A DNA stretch of 64,000 nucleotides from CAVPJW01 sp963705525 (GCA_963705525.1 CAVPJW010000003.1:496001-560000); one strand, 5' to 3'; positions 9,095 through 19,127 are shown, numbered from the stretch's first letter. Numbers and translations: made by a program. Notes: generated from the letters alone by a model not told the origin.

Positions 9095-9135
9095 AAAGGA
9101 TTCCTCAACATTCTCCGTTGCATGGAGGTTCTGAG

Positions 9136-10503
9136 ATGGTTGCGAATCGCGATGCTGGTGCATCAGAGACGGGCATCGAGGCTCTCTACCGCGATCGAAC
9201 CCGCCGCTCCCAGGCTCTGTTCGAACGATCACTGAGGAGCCTCCCCGGCGGTGACACCCGATCGCAATTGGACCATCGCCCCTATCCAGTGTTCATGTCC
9301 GACGGAGACGGTTGCTACCTGCACGATGCGGACGGCAACGTGTATTTGGATTTTGTAAACAACTACACGTCGCTGATTCATGGCCACCGGAACGATCCCG
9401 TGATTCGAGCCGTGGGCGATCAAATCAACAGAGGGAGTGCCCTCGGAGCGCCAACCGAGGCCCAGATCTCCCTGGCGGAGACACTCTCGCTGCGCATTGA
9501 TGGCGTGGAAAGCCTCCGTTTCTGCAATTCCGGGACGGAAGCGGTGATACTGGCCGTGCGTGCCGCACGGGCTTTTACTGGGCGGACGAAGATCCTGAGG
9601 ATGGAGGGCGGCTATCACGGTTGTTCCGACACGATGCTTGTGAGCGTCCACTCCGCATCGGGAACGGATCAGGCTGATGGGCATTCGAGCGGTGCGGACA
9701 TACCCATGGGGGTTGCGCAAGACATCGTGGTGACGCGGTTCAATGACGTCGCCATGTTCGAGCGTGTCTTCCAAGAGCACCGTCAACAATTGGCGGCTGT
9801 CATCGTTGAACCGATGTTGGGGTCTGGAGGCATGGTGCCAGCGACTGATGAGTTTCTGCACTTGCTGCGAAGGGCAACGCAATCAGCAGACGTGATCCTG
9901 ATCTTGGACGAAATCCTGACCTTCCGGCTGGCTTGGGGAGGGCTCCAGTCAAGATATCAACTAAGACCCGACCTCACCACGCTCGGAAAGATCATCGGGG
10001 GAGGGCTACCGGTTGGCGCTGTGGGCGGGCGGAGCGACGTCATGGCGCTGTTTGATCCGCGGCGACCGAGTTTTCTCTACCACGGCGGCACGTACAACGG
10101 GAATCCTCTGACGATGGCCGCGGGACTAGCCACACTAGATCACTGGCGGATCCCCGACATCGAGCGCCTAAACGACCTCGGGGATTCTTTGCGACAGAGA
10201 CTAGCCGCCGTAATGCGCCAACTAGGAGTGGCTGGACACGTGAGTGGCTTGGGATCCCTCCTCCAGGTGCACCTCGACGATGCGCCAAACGCCGAGAGCG
10301 GCAGCCCCGCGCCGCGATACGCATCCGCGTGCTCGCTGTTGCATCTGGCACTACTGAATCGCGGCATCGCCACGGCGCCACGCGGCATGTTCGCGTTGTC
10401 GACCCCCATGACAGAAGACCACATTCAGACGGCCGAGAAGGCGTTCGGTGAGGCGATGAATGAGGTTCGACAAACCCTCAGCAATCAACGTGCGGTTGTC
10501 TAA
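9136..10503 (+). CDS. Class III PLP-dependent aminotransferase (glutamate-1-semialdehyde aminomutase-like)
   Basis: The start ATG 9136 is supported by GGAGG at 9124-9128, seven bases upstream. The 455-residue protein has the fold-type I landmarks: CNSGTEAVILAVRAARAFTG for cofactor phosphate contact, GGYHGCSDTM, the LILDEILTFR aspartate that holds the pyridine nitrogen, and TTLGKIIGGGLPVGAVGG with the Schiff-base lysine. HemL-like sequences also include beta-amino acid and omega-amino acid aminotransferases. The facing beta-keto acid cleavage enzyme and amino acid permease favour such a catabolic role over haem synthesis. The substrate is not proven. Confidence 0.85.
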   Translation: MVANRDAGASETGIEALYRDRTRRSQALFERSLRSLPGGDTRSQLDHRPYPVFMSDGDGCYLHDADGNVYLDFVNNYTSLIHGHRNDPVIRAVGDQINRGSALGAPTEAQISLAETLSLRIDGVESLRFCNSGTEAVILAVRAARAFTGRTKILRMEGGYHGCSDTMLVSVHSASGTDQADGHSSGADIPMGVAQDIVVTRFNDVAMFERVFQEHRQQLAAVIVEPMLGSGGMVPATDEFLHLLRRATQSADVILILDEILTFRLAWGGLQSRYQLRPDLTTLGKIIGGGLPVGAVGGRSDVMALFDPRRPSFLYHGGTYNGNPLTMAAGLATLDHWRIPDIERLNDLGDSLRQRLAAVMRQLGVAGHVSGLGSLLQVHLDDAPNAESGSPAPRYASACSLLHLALLNRGIATAPRGMFALSTPMTEDHIQTAEKAFGEAMNEVRQTLSNQRAVV

Positions 10504-10555
10504 AGAGGCGGGTTCGAGAGCCACGGTCCCGCATGGCGTGCAACCTGCCGTAACT

Positions 10556-11521
10556 CTATGCCTGAGCCGACAAGCCGAGCATCTGCCGCGCTTCCGTTGG
10601 TGACGCGATCTCTCTGTTCAGTTCCCGCGCAATTCGAACTGTCCGCTCGACCAGCTGCGCATTGCTTCTAGCTTTCTCTCCCCGTCGGAAATAAACATTG
10701 TCTTCAAGGCCGACTCTGACATGGCCTCCCATTAAGGTGGCCAGCGTCGTCATCGGAAGCTGAAATGCGCCGATACCGGAGCACAGCCAGATGGAATGAG
10801 GTGGCAGCTCTCGCAGCAGATCGACAACGTTTTCCACGGTGGGAAAGCTCCCCGTTTGATAACCCATGACCGTTTGAATCCAGTACGCTCCTCGAGCAAC
10901 CGCTCCTGGATCAGGTCACGGAGAACCCAAGCTCCGCCAGTGTGATAAAGCTCCAGTTCCGGCTTGATGTGGCGCAGCTTCATTTCATGAGCGAACTCAC
11001 GAATCTGCTTGTACGAAAACGGTACAGCACTCGTCTATCTCTACGCCTGGTCGCGGATGTGGGAGTGGCGGCCGCCGTTCTTTCAAGACAAACCGGCTCA
11101 TGTCCGGGGTCAGGTTCAGGGAAGCCATGTCCGGATATGCGCCGAGACATGACAGTCGCTCCTCCATCGAAACTCCAAATCCCGCGCCCGTGGTGTTGTT
11201 GACGATGATGTTCGGACATCGCTCTCGAATCTTCGCATTCACCTCTTGCCAGTTCGCGACTTGCGTGGCTGGTTTAGGAAGGTCATCCGGATTCCTCGCG
11301 TGCACATGCACCATCGCGGCGCCGGCGTTGTAGGCGGCGTGCACCGAGGCGGCGATCTCGTCTGGAGTCTCGGGTATGTTTTCGTTGTACTCCTTTCCTT
11401 GAACGCCACCGTTGCAGGCGCAACAAATAATCAGGGGCGGCATTCCGTCGCGAACTCGATCATGAACGCGTACGAATCCTGCATACGCCCAGCCCGGAGC
11501 CAGCGATTGTCGCATCATCAA
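10556..11521 (-). pseudogene. BKACE (DUF849) beta-keto acid cleavage enzyme, split over three frames
   Basis: One protein of about 300 residues is spread over three frames. The N-terminal piece (11521 to about 11010) carries PPLIICCACNGG and the metal-binding VHVHAR. The middle piece carries YKQIREFAHEMKLRHIKPEL. The last (to 10556) carries MGYQTGSFPTVENVV and GGHVRVGLEDNVYF. The frame changes fall in a TTTT run near 11010 and in a GG/GGG site near 10900; adding one base at each gives a continuous family-like sequence. BKACE enzymes, for example Kce of lysine fermentation, cleave a beta-keto acid with acetyl-CoA to acetoacetate and a new acyl-CoA, using Zn. ATG 11443 is the likelier real start. 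It is followed by an amino acid permease gene after 19 bp. Confidence 0.78.
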
Positions 11522-11540
11522 CCCCCGTCAGCCTTTGAGC

Positions 11541-12894
11541 CTACGGCTCAGTTCGCCGATTCGATTTCTGATTGACCAGGCCAAAGATCGGATACAGCGT
11601 CAAACCCAGACAGAGTGCGACGCCCGCAATAAGTGCGCTCTTTGGGCTCGCATTAATCGCACCGGCAACCACGCCGATTGATGAAACGACGAACACCATC
11701 GGGAGCAGTAGTGGCACTTTGTAAACTCGTGTGAGCTCGCTTCGAGTCCTGCGTAGCACGAGCACTGCGGCGGCCGTGAGGCCGTAGAAAACCCAGGCGA
11801 GTAGAACGACCGCCGTGAATAACTGCTCGTATGTCCCAATTGCAACAAGTGCCGCGGCAACGACACCCTGCGCGATTGTCGCGTTGACAGGGGCTCGCGT
11901 GTGCTCGCTAAGAGAGCCGAATGCACGAAAAAAGAGACCGTCGCTGGCCATGGCATAGTAGACGCGCGGGCCGGTCAACACCATACCGTTCATCGAGCCC
12001 AAAACCGAAGTAGCTATGAGAGCAGAGAGGATTGCTGCTGGCGCTGGCCCATAAACCCGATCCAAGGCAACAGCGGCTACCATGCCGGCGTTACGGATCT
12101 CGTCATGGCTCAAGATGGAGTAGTACGCCAGATTTGCGCCGATATACAAAGCGCATATGATGCCGATTCCCAATTCCAGGCTACGCCGCAAGTCTCGGCG
12201 GGCGATTGATCATCTCGCCGGTGGTAAACGAGAGGACGTGCCAGCCTTCATAAGCCCACAGCACGGCGACCAGCGCGGCACCCGCGCCCCATAGAGTGAC
12301 CCCGGGTCGGCTGTCAATGGCGGCCCGATGTAGCAGCATGGTCGGTGAAGTTGAGAGCAGCATCCCGATCATCGCCGTGATGCCGAGCAGCTTCACAGCG
12401 GCGAAGAGGTTCTGAATCGTCTTCCCCACTCGAATGCCTCGCGAGCTTGTTAGTGTCAGGCATGCAATCGCGATCACACTTGCGGTCGTCTGACCTTTCT
12501 GAGTCAGCGGCATCAGCTGACTCACGAACAGGCTGAAAGCCACCGATAGCGCAGCAATCGAGCCTGAATGTACCAACGTGATAAGAGCCCAGCCATAAAG
12601 GAAGGCCACGAGTCTGCCGTACGATTCATTGAGGTACACATAGAGACCGCCTGCTTTGGGAAAGACGGTACCAAGCTCAGCTATGGACAAGCCTCCACAA
12701 AGGCTGAGCAAACCCCCAAGGATCCAGATCGCAAGCACTTGCCTGAGCGATCCGAGTTCTCGTGCGATGCTGCTCGGAATGATGAAGATCGCTGAACCGA
12801 GAATCGTCCCGACTACGATGGCCACGGCGTCCAGGAGCCTGATCTCGTGCGCGAGCTGACCCGGCCGAGAGGCGTCGATCGATGTTTCAGCCAT
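11541..12894 (-). pseudogene. APC-family amino acid permease, one apparent frameshift
   Basis: Two overlapping frames (12894-12181 and 12191-11541) join to one permease of about 450 residues with roughly 12 membrane helices. The N-terminal piece begins with the family signature LLDAVAIVVGTILGSAIF and includes ELGTVFPKAGGLYVY. The second starts DLRRSLELGIGIICALYIGANLAYY, which continues GEMINRPPR of the first after a single-base shift near 12190. The layout is closest to the L-type (LAT) branch of APC transporters. It follows the BKACE gene in the same direction and probably imports the amino acid that the aminotransferase and BKACE break down. Confidence 0.8.
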
Positions 12895-13084
12895 CAGCGC
12901 CGGAACCTTGCACGTTCGATCGCGACAAACCTGGGTCGGCTGGCGGCGACCGGAGTCCGAATAAGTCGTGACACGGAGCTCGAAGTCCTGGCGATTTCCA
13001 CGTCGAGATAAACTTCGTGCCGGCGCACGCGGCCGTGGCCGCCATCGCGACTCCTGTAAGCAATAGAGCGAGGGTACGAATCGT
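12887..13084 (-). pseudogene. Remnant of a small lipoprotein gene
   Basis: Directly downstream of the hydrolase gene a frame reads TIRTLALLLTGVAMAATAACAGTK, a lipoprotein signal with a Cys after AATAA, then FISTWKSPGLRAP. That start resembles small acidobacterial lipoproteins beginning ...TWKAPDAGPL. Beyond that point the sequence loses family character and ends at TGA 12887 inside the start of the permease gene. A GGAGG eight bases upstream points to ACG 13084, where an ATG would be expected. I infer a gene that lost its start codon and its 3' part. Confidence 0.35.
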
Positions 13085-13099
13085 CGAGTGTGCCTCCGC

Positions 13100-14683
13100 C
13101 TATTTGTGCGCGGGAACGGCCTCCATGAGGAGCGAGAGCGCCTTCTTGAAGCCGTCCTCGCCCGCCCTGGAACCTTTGTAGTGTCGCAGCCGCACGACCA
13201 CCATGTCGTGCGACGGAATCACCAGCGTCACCTGGCCGCCAGCGCCCGCGAAATAGTAGGCTTCCTTTTCAACCGGGTAGTCTCCGGTTCCTGCTCGAGC
13301 TTCGCAGTCCTGACAGGGGGCGTTGATCCAGATGAACGCGCCATACACCGGCTGATTGTCGGCGGCCCATGCCGGTGCGACCGTCGTGGCGAACTTCACG
13401 AAGTCGCTCGAGATGATCTGCTCGCCGTTCCAGAGACCATTCTGCAGATAGAGATTGCCCAGACGTGCCCAGTCACGTCCGGAGGCGAGCTCGTAGCCCT
13501 GCGTCAGGAAGTTCCCGAACGGATCCGTCTCCATCACCATCGTCCTCATACCGATCTTGTCGAAGAGTGCGCGGCGCGGGAATGACAGGTATTCCTCGCC
13601 GCGCTTTTCGACGGCGAGGCGCGTCAGATAGCTGGTGAGGACCGGGTCGGTGTTCCGGTAGCGCGCAACGGTGTTGGGCGGCCACTGCTGCGGCCGCGTG
13701 GCCGCGTAGTGGAACGAGTTGACGCCGCCCGTGTAGAGATAGACGTGATCGGAATACGTCCCGTTGGGATCGAAGTCCGGATCGTCGGGTGACTTGATGC
13801 GAATGCCGCTCGACATGTGCAGCAGGTCCTGGATCTTGATCTGCTGACGAGGATCGCCGGGCGACTGCCATTCAGGGATCGGCGCCGGCTGATCAAGCGC
13901 GTAGACGCCTTGCTCCATCAGGATGCCCATCAGCGTGGCTATGAGACTTTTTCCCATCGACCAGTTTTCGAGCGGCGTCTGGGCCGTGATGTTCGGGCCG
14001 TACCGCTCGGCAATCAACCGGCCTTTCCACGTCACGACGAATGCGGCCGTGAGGCTTTCCGCCGGACTGAAGGCGGCGTCGACCGCCTGATTGAGTTTGG
14101 TCTGATCGATGTCTGAGGGCAGCGGATCCTTCGGGAGCGCGTCGCCCATCGGCCACGGCGTCGTCGCGGCGGGTGGCAGCGTGCTCTTCACTTTGATCGG
14201 GGTGAAGCTCAACTTCGCGTCGCCGATCGGGAGCGTGACGCAGCCCTGGTCGCCCACGTATTTTGCCACGCGCGTCGGGCCGTTGGGTACGCTGACCGAG
14301 ACCGTTTTCGCGGTGCGATCCACCACCGGCTTGCCGAGCTTCGCGCGGATGTCGTACGGCGCGGTGAAATAGCCGACGTTCTCAACCGCGAAATCCAAAT
14401 CGAGGCCCGTCACGAACACCGCCGAGCACATCGTCTTGGCAAAGCCGGACGCGTGGTGGACAAGGGGATCGCCCGGCGGCGGCTCGTACGGCGTATCGAG
14501 CTCGAGCGCTTTCGCCCGCGCGATCATGGCCTCGCGTGGCGACATCGCCGGCGCGGCCGCGGGCTTCTCGGCGTCCTTGGCGGGCGGCTGACCGCACGCC
14601 GTGGCGAGGACGCTGCCGATGGCCAACGCTATGACGCGTCTCTTGATGAGGTGGAAAGCCGAATCCGTCCCGGAGGTGGTCAC
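13100..14683 (-). CDS. Lipoprotein serine hydrolase, beta-lactamase fold with N-terminal extension
   Basis: GTG 14683 is the best start: GAGGAG lies seven bases upstream and a lipoprotein signal begins at once (RVIALAIGSVLATACG). Frames further upstream lack support. The 527-residue protein has an unassigned beta-rich domain of about 170 residues, then a class C beta-lactamase/esterase domain with S-x-x-K as SMGKS in ENWSMGKSLI and Y-x-N as YRNTD. Two cysteines in APCQDCEA may form a disulfide. It should sit on the periplasmic face of a membrane and hydrolyse an ester or amide; the substrate is unknown. The same architecture is common as acidobacterial serine hydrolase. Confidence 0.82.
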   Translation of the reverse strand: MTTSGTDSAFHLIKRRVIALAIGSVLATACGQPPAKDAEKPAAAPAMSPREAMIARAKALELDTPYEPPPGDPLVHHASGFAKTMCSAVFVTGLDLDFAVENVGYFTAPYDIRAKLGKPVVDRTAKTVSVSVPNGPTRVAKYVGDQGCVTLPIGDAKLSFTPIKVKSTLPPAATTPWPMGDALPKDPLPSDIDQTKLNQAVDAAFSPAESLTAAFVVTWKGRLIAERYGPNITAQTPLENWSMGKSLIATLMGILMEQGVYALDQPAPIPEWQSPGDPRQQIKIQDLLHMSSGIRIKSPDDPDFDPNGTYSDHVYLYTGGVNSFHYAATRPQQWPPNTVARYRNTDPVLTSYLTRLAVEKRGEEYLSFPRRALFDKIGMRTMVMETDPFGNFLTQGYELASGRDWARLGNLYLQNGLWNGEQIISSDFVKFATTVAPAWAADNQPVYGAFIWINAPCQDCEARAGTGDYPVEKEAYYFAGAGGQVTLVIPSHDMVVVRLRHYKGSRAGEDGFKKALSLLMEAVPAHK

Positions 14684-14973
14684 GTGGAATCTCCTCTCAG
14701 CTGAACCGTACAGCCTATGTGATTGCGCCGGTGTGTCAATCCGAACGGTGGATTCACACCGCTCTCCGTAGCAATGGCGTCGGGGCCACGAAGCTGCCGG
14801 CCGGGCGCGGTCGATTGTGACAAGCCGCCGTGCAGCCGGCAAGAGACGCGATGGTAGTATTCGTGTGTCTTCGACTGGGGGGCAAAATGTGCGCCGCTCT
14901 TGGCTCGAAACCCGCTCCTTCTTCCAATCCGTGAATCTTCCGCGCTCGTGCGGACCCTATCCTCGAGGTTCCT

Positions 14974-15376
14974 ATGAAAACCGCTGTATTGGTGCTGGCT
15001 GCGTTGATGGGACTCTCGGCCGCGGGCGACTACCGCCAGAACTCTCAGGATTGCTTCGTGAAATACCCGAATATCCCCGGCGAAACATTGCTCGAGAATG
15101 ACAGGCTGGTCGTCCAGAAGTTCGTCGTGCGGCCCGGCCAGTGGGAGGGGATCCATACGCACCCTGGCAACCAGCTGTATGTCCACATCAAGGGTGGTAA
15201 GTGGGCAGTCCGCTATGGTGAGAAGGAAGACGTCTCCGTGCTCAGAGGATGGGTCGATCGGCTGGTATCCAAAGGTGGAGCTCAGCCAACAGCACCAGTC
15301 CGGCAACGTCGGAGAGACAACCATTGAGCTGCTGTGGATCACATTGAAGCCGTGTGGCACGGCCGCGGCGCTCTAA
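14974..15376 (+). pseudogene. Small exported cupin protein, one apparent frameshift
   Basis: From ATG 14974 the frame gives a signal peptide (MKTAVLVLAALMGLSAAG) and a cupin core: VVRPGQWEGIHTHPGNQLYVHIKGGKW. After KEDVSV, near 15245, the frame runs into unrelated sequence, whereas the next frame continues SEDGSIGWYPKVELSQQHQ and TTIELLWITLKPCG to TAA 15376. A one-base deletion at about 15245 restores a protein of about 133 residues. The histidines of HTHPGNQ could bind a metal. Function is unknown beyond the fold. Confidence 0.6.
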
Positions 15377-15508
15377 GGCAGCGCGTTAGTGGCCACTTCG
15401 ACGCGCCCATCATACGATGCGATGATCAAGTCAAAGCGAGATCCCGCCCGCAGTAGGATAGGGGCCGCCACCGATGCGACTCTCATTGGCGCTCGGCGCG
15501 CTCACTTG

Positions 15509-17032
15509 ATGATCTGGGTCTTTCTCGCCTATCTCGCCATCCTCGTCGCGCTCGGATTCCTCGCCGAGCGTCACACCAAGAGCCTCGAAGGATTTCTCCT
15601 CGGCGACCGCAAGATGGGCCCGTGGCTCACCGCGCTGTCGTACGAATCGACGGCCTACAGCGGCTGGTTGATGCTCGGCTTTCCAGGCCGCGCGTTCAGC
15701 CGCGGGTTCGCGGCGATCTGGGCCGGCGTGGCGTGCGTCATCGGCGATTCGCTCAACTGGATTCTGGTTTCGACGCGTCTCAGAAACGAAACCGAACGAC
15801 TCCGCGCGCTCACGGTGCCCGAGTACCTCGAGCGGCGCTTTCCGAAGCCCGATGGTTACGCGATTCAGTTGGTGGCGTCCGTGGCTCTCAGCCTGTTCAT
15901 GCTCATCTACCTCTGGGCGCAGTTCGTCGCGGCCGGCAAGGCGATGATGACCGCGCTCGAGTGGGGATACATGCCCGCAGTCATCATCTCGGCCGCGGTC
16001 ATCATTCTTTACACCTTCCAGGGCGGGTACCGCGCAGTCGTGTGGACCGACGCCTTTCAGGCGGTGATGATGCTGGTCGCGCTGCTGATCCTCCCACTCG
16101 CCTGCGTCTGGAGGATGGGCGGATTGGACGGTGTGCACGCAGCCCTTGCGCGAGCCTCCGCGGAAGCCGCAGCCTCCACGTCATCGCTCGCCACGACGAG
16201 CTCGCACCTGAACAACTGGTTCGGCGGCCTCGTCGGTCTGTCGCTTTTCACGTGGCTCTTCGAGGACGCGGGCTGGGCGCGGGGTATCTGGGCCAGCCGC
16301 ACATCTCGGTGCGCTACATGGCAATTCGCGACGCCAAGGCGCTCGGTCCCGCGTTCATCCTCTCGATCCTTTTTCGCGATACTCGTCTGCGCTGGCGCGG
16401 TGGCCGCCGGACTCGTTGGCCACGGCACCTTCCGGTTTGGCGACGTGCTCATCGCCGGAGACGGGCGGCCGGCGCTTCACGATCCTGAAGCGGTATTGCC
16501 CGAGCTGGCGATCTTGGTGCTCCCGCCGTGGCTGGCCGGTCTCGTCGTCTCCGCCATCATGGCGGCGATCATGTCCACGGCCTCTGGCTTTCTGCTTTCG
16601 GTGACGAGCTCGGTGACGGAAGACGTATACCACCGCCTCGTGCGACCCGCTGCGGGAGAGCGGGAGCTGGTCTTGATTTCGAGAGCGGTCACGTTGTCGC
16701 TCGGCGCGGCCGCGCTGCTGCTTGCGCTTGCCACCGATCCGCTGGATCCACGATCGACGGTGTACAAACTGGTCCTATACGGATGGGGTGGACTCGCCGG
16801 CGCGTTCTCGGCCCCCGTCACGCTCGCACTCTTTTATCGGGGCATGACTCGAGCGGGCTGTCTCGCGGGAATGATCACGGGGACGCTGACCGTGCTGACA
16901 TGGCGGAACGTGCCCGCACTCTCGAGCGTGGCGTACGAGGTGATTCCGGCGATGACGATCTCGGCGCTCTCGATTTTCCTGGTGTCGCGCCTGACGCGCT
17001 CGACGGAACGCGATGTCAAGGAGCTTGCATGA
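15509..17032 (+). CDS. Sodium:solute symporter (SSS/PutP family) with two compensating frameshifts
   Basis: The gene encodes about 507 residues and roughly 13 helices, with start ATG 15509 where the first helix MIWVFLAYLAILVALGF begins. Family signs are SAYSGW-like STAYSGWLMLGFPG, the LTVPEYLERRF loop and YTFQGGYRAVVWTDAFQ. Between 16275 and 16374 the frame encodes nonsense (WASRTSRCATW). Shifting by one base there gives GYLGQPHISVRYMAIRDAKAL, the expected family sequence. A missing G in GGG 16275-16277 and an extra T in TTTTT 16370-16374 explain it exactly. The stop overlaps the start of the next gene (ATGA). With the flavoprotein and BHMT-like genes it probably imports a betaine-type or proline-like substrate. 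Confidence 0.85.
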   Translation: MIWVFLAYLAILVALGFLAERHTKSLEGFLLGDRKMGPWLTALSYESTAYSGWLMLGFPGRAFSRGFAAIWAGVACVIGDSLNWILVSTRLRNETERLRALTVPEYLERRFPKPDGYAIQLVASVALSLFMLIYLWAQFVAAGKAMMTALEWGYMPAVIISAAVIILYTFQGGYRAVVWTDAFQAVMMLVALLILPLACVWRMGGLDGVHAALARASAEAAASTSSLATTSSHLNNWFGGLVGLSLFTWLFEDAGWARGIWASRTSRCATWQFATPRRSVPRSSSRSFFAILVCAGAVAAGLVGHGTFRFGDVLIAGDGRPALHDPEAVLPELAILVLPPWLAGLVVSAIMAAIMSTASGFLLSVTSSVTEDVYHRLVRPAAGERELVLISRAVTLSLGAAALLLALATDPLDPRSTVYKLVLYGWGGLAGAFSAPVTLALFYRGMTRAGCLAGMITGTLTVLTWRNVPALSSVAYEVIPAMTISALSIFLVSRLTRSTERDVKELA

Positions 17033-18990
17033 CGACGTCATTCCCGCTGCTTTTCTCCTCACAGCCACTCGGCTCGGTGACGCTCAAGAACCGCATCTGC
17101 CTGAGCGCTCACGCGGAGAGCCTCTGCGAAGGCGGCGTCCCCACCGAGCGCGCGCTCCGCTATTACGAAGCCCGGGCCCGCGGCGGCGTCGGCGTCCTGA
17201 TGTGCTTCGGTTCCGCCAGCGTCCATCCGGCCAGCGCGGCGCGGGTCTGGAACGGCGTGGAGCTGTTCGAGGATCGCGTGATCCCCTATCTGTCGGTCTT
17301 CTCGAAGACGATGCACGCGCACGGAGTTCCGTGCATCGCGCAGATGACGCACAAGGGCCGGAGAGGACACAGCGAGGGGAACGACTTCCGTCCGCTCTAC
17401 GGTCCTTCTCCCGTGCGCGAACCGAACCACCGGGAGACGCCGCACGAGCTCGACCAGAAGACGATTGCGGAGATCGTGAAGGCGTTCGCCGATGCCGCGT
17501 TCCGGCTGAAGGAGGGCGGCTTCGACGGCTGCGAGGTGATGGCCAGCGCCTGTCATCTCGTCGATCAGTTCTGGACGCGCCGCGTGAACCGCCGCGACGA
17601 TGAATACGGCGGAGACCTGACATCTCGCATGCGCTTTTCAGTCGAAGTGCTGCAGGCGATCCGGGACCGCGTGGGACCGTCCTTCGTCATCGGCATCCGG
17701 ATGACGGGCGACGAGATGCTCGAGGGCGGTATCGATCGAGAAGGCGCGCAGGAGATCGCGCGCAGGTTGGACGCGCTCGGGATTCTGGACTACTTCAACA
17801 TCGTGGGCGCGAGCTGCGAGACGTACACCACGGAGTCGCTGACCGTGCCTGACATGAGCTTTCCCGTCGGACTGTTCGGGGGGCTCGCTGCATCGATCAA
17901 GGCGGTGGTGACGAAACCCGTGATCGCGACGGGCCGCATCAACCACCCGGCGCTCGCCGAGCGCATGCTGCGAGATGGACAGGCGGATCTCTGCGTGATG
18001 ACGCGGGCCCTCATCGCGGACCCCGACCTGCCGCGCAAGGCTCGCGACGGACAGCTCGACGACATCCGGCTCTGCTATGGCTACAACTCCGGCTGCATCG
18101 ATCGCATCTACATGGGCAGGGGCGTGACGTGCGTTCAGAACGCGGTGGTCGGTCGCGAGAGTGAATGGTCGGACCTGGCGCCGGCGGAGCGCGCGCTCAA
18201 GGTCGTGATCGTCGGTGGCGGTCCAGCCGGACTCGAATGCGCCCGTGTCGCGCGGCTTCGCGGACATGCCGTGGTGCTCTTCGAAAAGGACCGCGAGCTT
18301 GGCGGGCAGACCTTGATCGCAAAGAAGGCTCCAGCGCGGCAAGATTTCGACGGCGCCACTCGCTATTCGTCGATGCAGTGCGCGAAGCTCGGCGTCGACG
18401 TGCGCACCGGTGCGGAGGCCGATGCGTCGGCCATTCTCCGCGAATCTCCCGACATCGTCGTTCTCGCTACCGGCGCTCGTGCATTGAGACCCGACATCCC
18501 CGGAGTCAAGGAATGCGGCATCAGTGCCTGGGACGTTCTCGCCGGAAGGGACATCCTGGGGACGAGAGTGCTCGTCATCGACGAGGAATACGGTTTCCAG
18601 TCATCGTCTGTCGCGGAGTATCTCCTCGATCGCGGCAAGCAGGTGACGATGGTGACGTCGGAGAGGACGATTGGCAGCTTCCTCGGTGCGACATCGGCGC
18701 CGCCGGTGTTCCAGCGGCTTTTCGCGAAGGGAGTGACGATCCATTGTCATCTGAGCGTCGCCCGACTCGAGCCTGGACGTGCCATCGCGACGAACGTCTG
18801 GAGCGGACGTGAAGAGGTTCTGGCCCCGTTCGACGCCTTCGTGTACGCGTACGGAGGCGAGGCCGTGAACGACCTCGAGGCCTCTCTGGCCGGGCGTGTC
18901 CCGCGCCTCGAGCTCATCGGCGACTGCTTCGCGCCGCGCACCCTTCAGCACGCGATTCTCGAAGGGCACAAGCTCGCGCGGGGACTCTAA
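17029..18990 (+). CDS. FMN/FAD oxidoreductase of the TMADH / 2,4-dienoyl-CoA reductase family
   Basis: The 653-residue protein starts at ATG 17029, overlapping the symporter stop by four bases. Residues 1-370 form an old-yellow-enzyme FMN barrel (SVTLKNRICLSAH, IAQMTHKGRRG, DQFWTRRVNRRDDEYGG). Residues 380-653 form a nucleotide-binding half with VVIVGGGPAGLECARVA and a late GDCFAPRTLQHAI. The linker carries Cys349, Cys356 and Cys368 with the spacing of the FadH-type iron-sulfur motif (C-x2-C-x3-C-x11-C), but the second position is Tyr352. Relatives include FadH, trimethylamine and histamine dehydrogenases and the N-demethylating DgcA/HpbA flavoproteins. Because of the BHMT-like neighbour I favour oxidative N-demethylation of a betaine-derived substrate. 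Confidence 0.82.
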   Translation: MTTSFPLLFSSQPLGSVTLKNRICLSAHAESLCEGGVPTERALRYYEARARGGVGVLMCFGSASVHPASAARVWNGVELFEDRVIPYLSVFSKTMHAHGVPCIAQMTHKGRRGHSEGNDFRPLYGPSPVREPNHRETPHELDQKTIAEIVKAFADAAFRLKEGGFDGCEVMASACHLVDQFWTRRVNRRDDEYGGDLTSRMRFSVEVLQAIRDRVGPSFVIGIRMTGDEMLEGGIDREGAQEIARRLDALGILDYFNIVGASCETYTTESLTVPDMSFPVGLFGGLAASIKAVVTKPVIATGRINHPALAERMLRDGQADLCVMTRALIADPDLPRKARDGQLDDIRLCYGYNSGCIDRIYMGRGVTCVQNAVVGRESEWSDLAPAERALKVVIVGGGPAGLECARVARLRGHAVVLFEKDRELGGQTLIAKKAPARQDFDGATRYSSMQCAKLGVDVRTGAEADASAILRESPDIVVLATGARALRPDIPGVKECGISAWDVLAGRDILGTRVLVIDEEYGFQSSSVAEYLLDRGKQVTMVTSERTIGSFLGATSAPPVFQRLFAKGVTIHCHLSVARLEPGRAIATNVWSGREEVLAPFDAFVYAYGGEAVNDLEASLAGRVPRLELIGDCFAPRTLQHAILEGHKLARGL

Positions 18991-19127
18991 AAGGTTCCAC
19001 GGTTCTACAGTTCCTGGGTTCTACGGTTCTAGGGTTCGACTCTTTCTGAACAGTGGAAGACCGTAGAACCTTCAGGACCGTAGAACCTTTAGACCTTAGA
19101 ACCATGGAACCCAAGAACCTGTTATGA
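18991..19127. repeat. Intergenic GTTC-unit array forming a long imperfect inverted repeat
   Basis: Starting at the stop of the flavoprotein gene, 7-9 bp units of the form GGTTCTAC or GGTTCCAC follow one another on the left. Their complements (GTAGAACC, TTAGAACC) follow on the right around a centre near 19045. The two arms could fold into a long imperfect hairpin. Related arrays without the mirrored half occur at 31063-31117, 44647-44705 and 45864-45920. Confidence 0.6.

Noticed and set aside
9136..10503. Housekeeping hemL
   Set aside because: The HemL-like fold is shared by many aminotransferases; two copies in this window both sit in catabolic surroundings.
18991..19127. CRISPR array
   Set aside because: Units are only 7-9 bp, degenerate and without spacers; no cas genes are present.
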